Source: CAVPNY01 sp963706905 (GTDB taxonomy: Bacteria > Chloroflexota > Anaerolineae > Anaerolineales > UBA4823). Taken from it: 64,000 nt of DNA. The position numbers and the translations under genes are program-made. Shown here piece by piece: positions 61,051 through 64,000 of this stretch. The stretch lies in assembly GCA_963706905.1 (NCBI GenBank), contig CAVPNY010000015.1, positions 434,001 through 498,000 on the forward strand, in the 5' to 3' direction. The notes under the pieces were generated by a model. That model had not been told where the DNA came from and did no database searches. It saw only the letters and a program-made list of their open reading frames with translations. How positions within the stretch are numbered: the stretch's first letter is position 1; the number at the start of each line of letters is the position of its first letter.

Positions 61051-61935
61051 TTATTCCGAATTCACAGTGTTGATGCCGATTGAGGTTGCAATTTTCTGAA
61101 GTGCGTTCAAATGCGCTGCAGGGGTTTGGAGGCTGGCGCCCATGGTATTGAATGAGATGTGCGTCACGTCTACGGCTTGCCAGGCTTGCATCAGTTCGTG
61201 CCAGGTTTCTGGGTCCCCATTCCCAAAGGGGATGCGCGCCTCGATGCCAAAGCTGGAGCGCTCTCGACCAGCTTCCAGCAGGAAATGCGCAAGCTTCTCA
61301 AGGGATGGGCGTGCCTCGTCGGGTGTGCGGTAGTTGGGCATCCAACCATCTCCCAGGCGCGCTGCCCGGCGGAGCGCCGGCTCAGAGTTGCCGCCAAACC
61401 AGATCGGGATGGGTTGCTGTACAGGCAGGGGGTTAATGCCTGCATCAGGGATTGTATCCCAGCGACCAGCGTAATTCACTAACGGTTCTGTCCACAGTCG
61501 GCGAAGCAAGAGAGTTTGTTCTTCAATGCGCTTGCCGCGCGTATGGAAGTCTTGCCCAAGCGAGACGTACTCAACTTCGTTCCATCCCAGACCAACACCC
61601 AGCCGCAATCTACCCCCACTCAAGCGATCCAGAGTGGCGGCTTGCTTGGCGACCAGGGCGGTCTGTCGTTGAGGCAGGATGATGATCGAAGTCGTGAAGC
61701 CAATTTTCTGGGTGACGCCTGCCATGAAGGCAAAAAGCACAAACGGCTCCTGGAAGGCATGCTGAAATGTATACGGGCCGTTCCAGCCGCCAGGCCGATC
61801 CGGATTGGCGCCCAGAATGTGATCATAGGCCACGATGTGAGAGAAACCGATCCCTTCGACGGTTTGTGCATAATCGCGAATGGCAGCCGGATCGCTGCTG
61901 AATTCAGTTTGAGGAAAGACCACCCCGATATTCAT
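61051..61935 (-). CDS. LLM-class F420-dependent oxidoreductase
   Basis: 294 residues from ATG 61935 (GGGAGAAAAC site, overlapping the previous stop as ATGA). A luciferase-like TIM barrel: NIGVVFPQTEFSSDPAAIRDYAQ, GFTTSIIILPQRQTALVAKQ, LSGGRLRLGVGLGWNEVEYVSLGQ (F420/FMN loop) and PIPIWFGGNSEPALRRAARLGDGW. Members with this TIGR03619-like pattern use coenzyme F420; the substrate is unknown. It ends convergently with the DUF4129 gene. Confidence 0.88.
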   Translation of the reverse strand: MNIGVVFPQTEFSSDPAAIRDYAQTVEGIGFSHIVAYDHILGANPDRPGGWNGPYTFQHAFQEPFVLFAFMAGVTQKIGFTTSIIILPQRQTALVAKQAATLDRLSGGRLRLGVGLGWNEVEYVSLGQDFHTRGKRIEEQTLLLRRLWTEPLVNYAGRWDTIPDAGINPLPVQQPIPIWFGGNSEPALRRAARLGDGWMPNYRTPDEARPSLEKLAHFLLEAGRERSSFGIEARIPFGNGDPETWHELMQAWQAVDVTHISFNTMGASLQTPAAHLNALQKIATSIGINTVNSE

Positions 61936-62420
61936 CCTGTTTTCTCCCTTGTTCTCCAATCCCGAATTTGCGCAGCGTGTTCCGCCTCGTGCTCAAAACT
62001 ATCCCCGGCGATCCACTGCCAGAGGGGGATGTCTTTCAGCCAGGGATAGGTCTTGGGATCGGTCAATTCCTTGTCATTGAAATCTTCGACCCGGCGGATT
62101 GTTTGGTTGCGCACACCGTGGAAGTCTTCCAGGGCAATTTCAATGGAACGAGAGCGAGATTCCTGGTACCAGCGTTCATTAATCTCATCCACTTCTATAT
62201 TAGAGAAATGAGCAGAGGAAGGCATTTTGCCCTGCTTGGCCTGCCAGAGCAGTTTGACCAGTTCTGCTTCCCAACGGGTGAGGTGGATCAGGATGTCCTT
62301 GATGGACCACTCGCCCACTACGCCGGGTTGTTGCAGGATTTCTTCGGTCAATCCATCGATCGCATCCAGGAAGTCTTCCCGGCCAACTTCCAGAGCCTTT
62401 AATATATCTTCTTTACTCAT
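61932..62420 (-). CDS. DinB/ClbS-type four-helix-bundle protein
   Basis: 162 residues: four long helices with a metal-site pattern of His residues (WSIKDILIHLTRWEAELV, WIAGDSFEHEAEHAAQIRDW). Families DinB and ClbS/DfsB share this; some detoxify electrophiles or hydrolyse cyclopropanes. It starts 3 bp after the valS stop and ends inside the LLM start, so all three are one operon. Confidence 0.8.
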   Translation of the reverse strand: MSKEDILKALEVGREDFLDAIDGLTEEILQQPGVVGEWSIKDILIHLTRWEAELVKLLWQAKQGKMPSSAHFSNIEVDEINERWYQESRSRSIEIALEDFHGVRNQTIRRVEDFNDKELTDPKTYPWLKDIPLWQWIAGDSFEHEAEHAAQIRDWRTREKTG

Positions 62421-62423
62421 TTC

Positions 62424-64000
62424 TCAGCGCTCCTGGGGTTCTATCTGGGACTTGATTTTTTGAGCTGTCTCCCGGTAACCGGCGAGCTTATCGCGTTCCT
62501 TCTGCACAACTTGCGCAGGCGCTTTCTCGGCAAAAGGACTGGCCAGCAAAGCTTCCAGGCGCTGGATCTGTGCCTGTACTTCAACCAAATCTTTCAGCAG
62601 CCGGGCACGTTCTTCGCTCGAGTCGACCAGGCCTGCCAAGGGAAGGTAGATCTCGACTGCGCCGACCACCAGGGCAATGTGCCCCTTGGGTTTTTCAGGT
62701 AAAGCTTCCATGATCGTGAGGTCTCCCAGATCAAGCCTGGCCAGGTTGGCAAGCGTGGCGGCTTGCTGGCGCAGGATCCCGGCGCGGTCGCCGGCAGCCA
62801 GCCTGGCCGCGATCCGCCTGGTTGGTGGCACGTTCTTTTCTGCGCGCAGATTGCGGATGGCGCGCACGATCTCCATGACCAGGGAGAAATCCGTCACCGC
62901 CTGCTCTTCCCAATCCGCGGCGGGATCCGCCTCAGGCCAGCGCGCCACGATCAAAGCTTCCTCCCAGGCCGGATTAGAGACTGACGTTGTTGCTCGAGGG
63001 GTGATCCAGGGAGAGCTTTCCTGGACGGCAGTTTTGAGGTAGCCCCAGATCTCCTCGCTGACAAATGGGGTAAAGGGATGCAACAAGCGCAGGCAGGTGT
63101 CTAAAATGTGCACAAGATTGCGAACGGTGTTCGAGGCGATTTCTTCCCCCTCAGCCAGTTGCAGTTTGGCGATCTCCACATACCAATCGGCGAATTCGCT
63201 CCAGAAGAAGTCGTAAATTTGGCGGCCGGCTTCGCCGAACTGGTAGCTCTGGAAGAGGCGCTCAACATCCCGCACCAGGGAGTTCAGGCGGGCGTGAATC
63301 CACCGGTCCGCCAGGGTCCAAGTTTCCAGGGGATAGGAAGCTGGGGATGGTGGAAGATCATTCTTTGTTTCCCAGTCCTTTGCAATTCCTTGTAAAGACG
63401 TGATCACAAACCGCGAGGCATTCCATACCTTGTTGGCGAAATTACGGTTAGCTTCAACCCTCTTGATACTCAGGTTTGTATCATTTCCAGGGGTGGAACC
63501 GACCAGTAAGGTGAAGCGTAAAGCATCGGTGCCCAGTTCATCCATAACCACCAGGGGGTCAATTACATTCCCATAGGATTTGCTCATCTTGCGGCCATGC
63601 TCGTCCCGGATCAGGCCATGCAGGTAGACGGTGTGAAAAGGGATCTGTTCGGTGAATTCTAGCCCCGACATGATCATGCGCGCTACCCAGAAAAACAGAA
63701 TATCGTAACCGGTTTCCATCACCGCAGTTGGGTAAAAATAATTTAGATCGGGGGTATCTTTGGGCCATCCCAGGGTGGAGAAAGGCCATAAGCCGGAAGA
63801 GAACCAGGTATCGAGCACATCCGCGTCTTGTACCAGATCAGTTTGGCTGCATTTTGGACAGGCAGTCGGGTCCTCACGGGCAGCGATCATCTCGCCGCAC
63901 CCCTGGCAGTACCAGACCGGGATCCGGTGGCCCCACCATAACTGTCGGGAGATGCACCAGTCTTCTATGTTCTCCAGCCAGTTAAAGTAAACCTTGGTGA
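62424..64000 (-). CDS. valS: Valyl-tRNA synthetase, C-terminal part (cut by window edge)
   Basis: The frame is open to 64000 without start: 525 complete codons. It contains WCISRQLWWGHRIPVWYC and a Cys pair (CPKC), then DVLDTWFSSGLWPFSTLGWP, the KMSKS loop in GRKMSKSYGNVIDP, the anticodon-binding domain (RWIHARLNSLVRDVERLFQSYQFGEAGRQIYDFFWSEF region) and a C-terminal coiled coil (about the last 70 residues) typical of ValRS that clasps tRNA. The synthetic HIGH site and editing domain lie beyond the window. Charges tRNA(Val). Confidence 0.95.
   Translation of the reverse strand, partial: TKVYFNWLENIEDWCISRQLWWGHRIPVWYCQGCGEMIAAREDPTACPKCSQTDLVQDADVLDTWFSSGLWPFSTLGWPKDTPDLNYFYPTAVMETGYDILFFWVARMIMSGLEFTEQIPFHTVYLHGLIRDEHGRKMSKSYGNVIDPLVVMDELGTDALRFTLLVGSTPGNDTNLSIKRVEANRNFANKVWNASRFVITSLQGIAKDWETKNDLPPSPASYPLETWTLADRWIHARLNSLVRDVERLFQSYQFGEAGRQIYDFFWSEFADWYVEIAKLQLAEGEEIASNTVRNLVHILDTCLRLLHPFTPFVSEEIWGYLKTAVQESSPWITPRATTSVSNPAWEEALIVARWPEADPAADWEEQAVTDFSLVMEIVRAIRNLRAEKNVPPTRRIAARLAAGDRAGILRQQAATLANLARLDLGDLTIMEALPEKPKGHIALVVGAVEIYLPLAGLVDSSEERARLLKDLVEVQAQIQRLEALLASPFAEKAPAQVVQKERDKLAGYRETAQKIKSQIEPQER

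Noticed and set aside
1..64000. CRISPR array, tRNA, rRNA, riboswitch or T-box
   Set aside because: No regularly spaced repeats, no cloverleaf with a recognisable T-arm, and no T-box-like leader before alaS were seen by eye. A covariance-model scan would be needed to exclude weak cases.

Overview
The window reads as a chromosomal segment of an uncultured or draft-sequenced member of the Chloroflexota, most likely an Anaerolineae-type bacterium. This is inferred from gene content and order: an rpmH-rnpA-yidD-yidC-jag block carrying a beta-propeller lipoprotein, a stand-alone KimA-like permease with two TrkA proteins, archaeal-type phosphoglycerate mutase, CpaE-like response regulators, an alaS-ruvX-mltG block with a baseplate-J-like membrane protein, and secreted lipoproteins with Thr/Pro/Glu-rich linkers. 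Nearly all of it is coding, base composition is moderate, and no tRNA, rRNA, CRISPR array or prophage was seen.

Layout. 1-558: PfkB-type kinase (cut by the window edge). 660-4289 (minus): jag, yidC, beta-propeller lipoprotein, yidD, rnpA and rpmH, read from a strong promoter at 4388-4416. 4456-8831: two TrkA subunits, a KimA-like potassium importer and a YbhN-like flippase. 8953-12428: Zn peptidase, CtpA protease, an IS1-type remnant, an orphan CoA-transferase alpha subunit and a small membrane protein. 12480-19660: HAD nucleotidase, mutL, a histidine kinase / sirtuin / response regulator-CpaE operon, and tilS. 19809-25189: DUF47 protein, a catalytically dead tyrosine-recombinase homologue, a secreted metzincin, a lipoprotein, an HD protein and a SanA-like protein. 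25355-28240: an amino-acid ABC permease and an unusual two-family fused binding protein. 28536-33882: folC, lon and an AlbA_2/ATPase regulator. 33895-41111: sugar-dehydrogenase-like protein, mltG, ruvX, baseplate-J-like protein and alaS. 41293-45404: a four-gene membrane/glycosyltransferase operon behind a short leader peptide. 45411-52840: three-repeat secreted protein, apgM, ugpC-type ATPase, mutS, ankyrin protein and glyoxalase-fold protein. 52923-57077: three insertion sequences in series, separated by four copies of one 8-bp sequence. 57316-61040: MoxR/DUF58/DUF4129 operon. 61051-64000: LLM oxidoreductase, DinB-like protein and valS (cut by the edge).

The points most worth following are: the IS stack in which two unrelated IS types use the same 8-bp target; the fusion of a family-3 amino-acid binding domain to a BMP nucleoside-type binding domain; single-base frame breaks in both mutL and mutS (and also yidC and a response regulator, so sequencing error must be excluded); and a recurring promoter design in which a TATAAT-like box sits only 6-10 nt before the start codon, implying leaderless mRNAs for at least eight genes.
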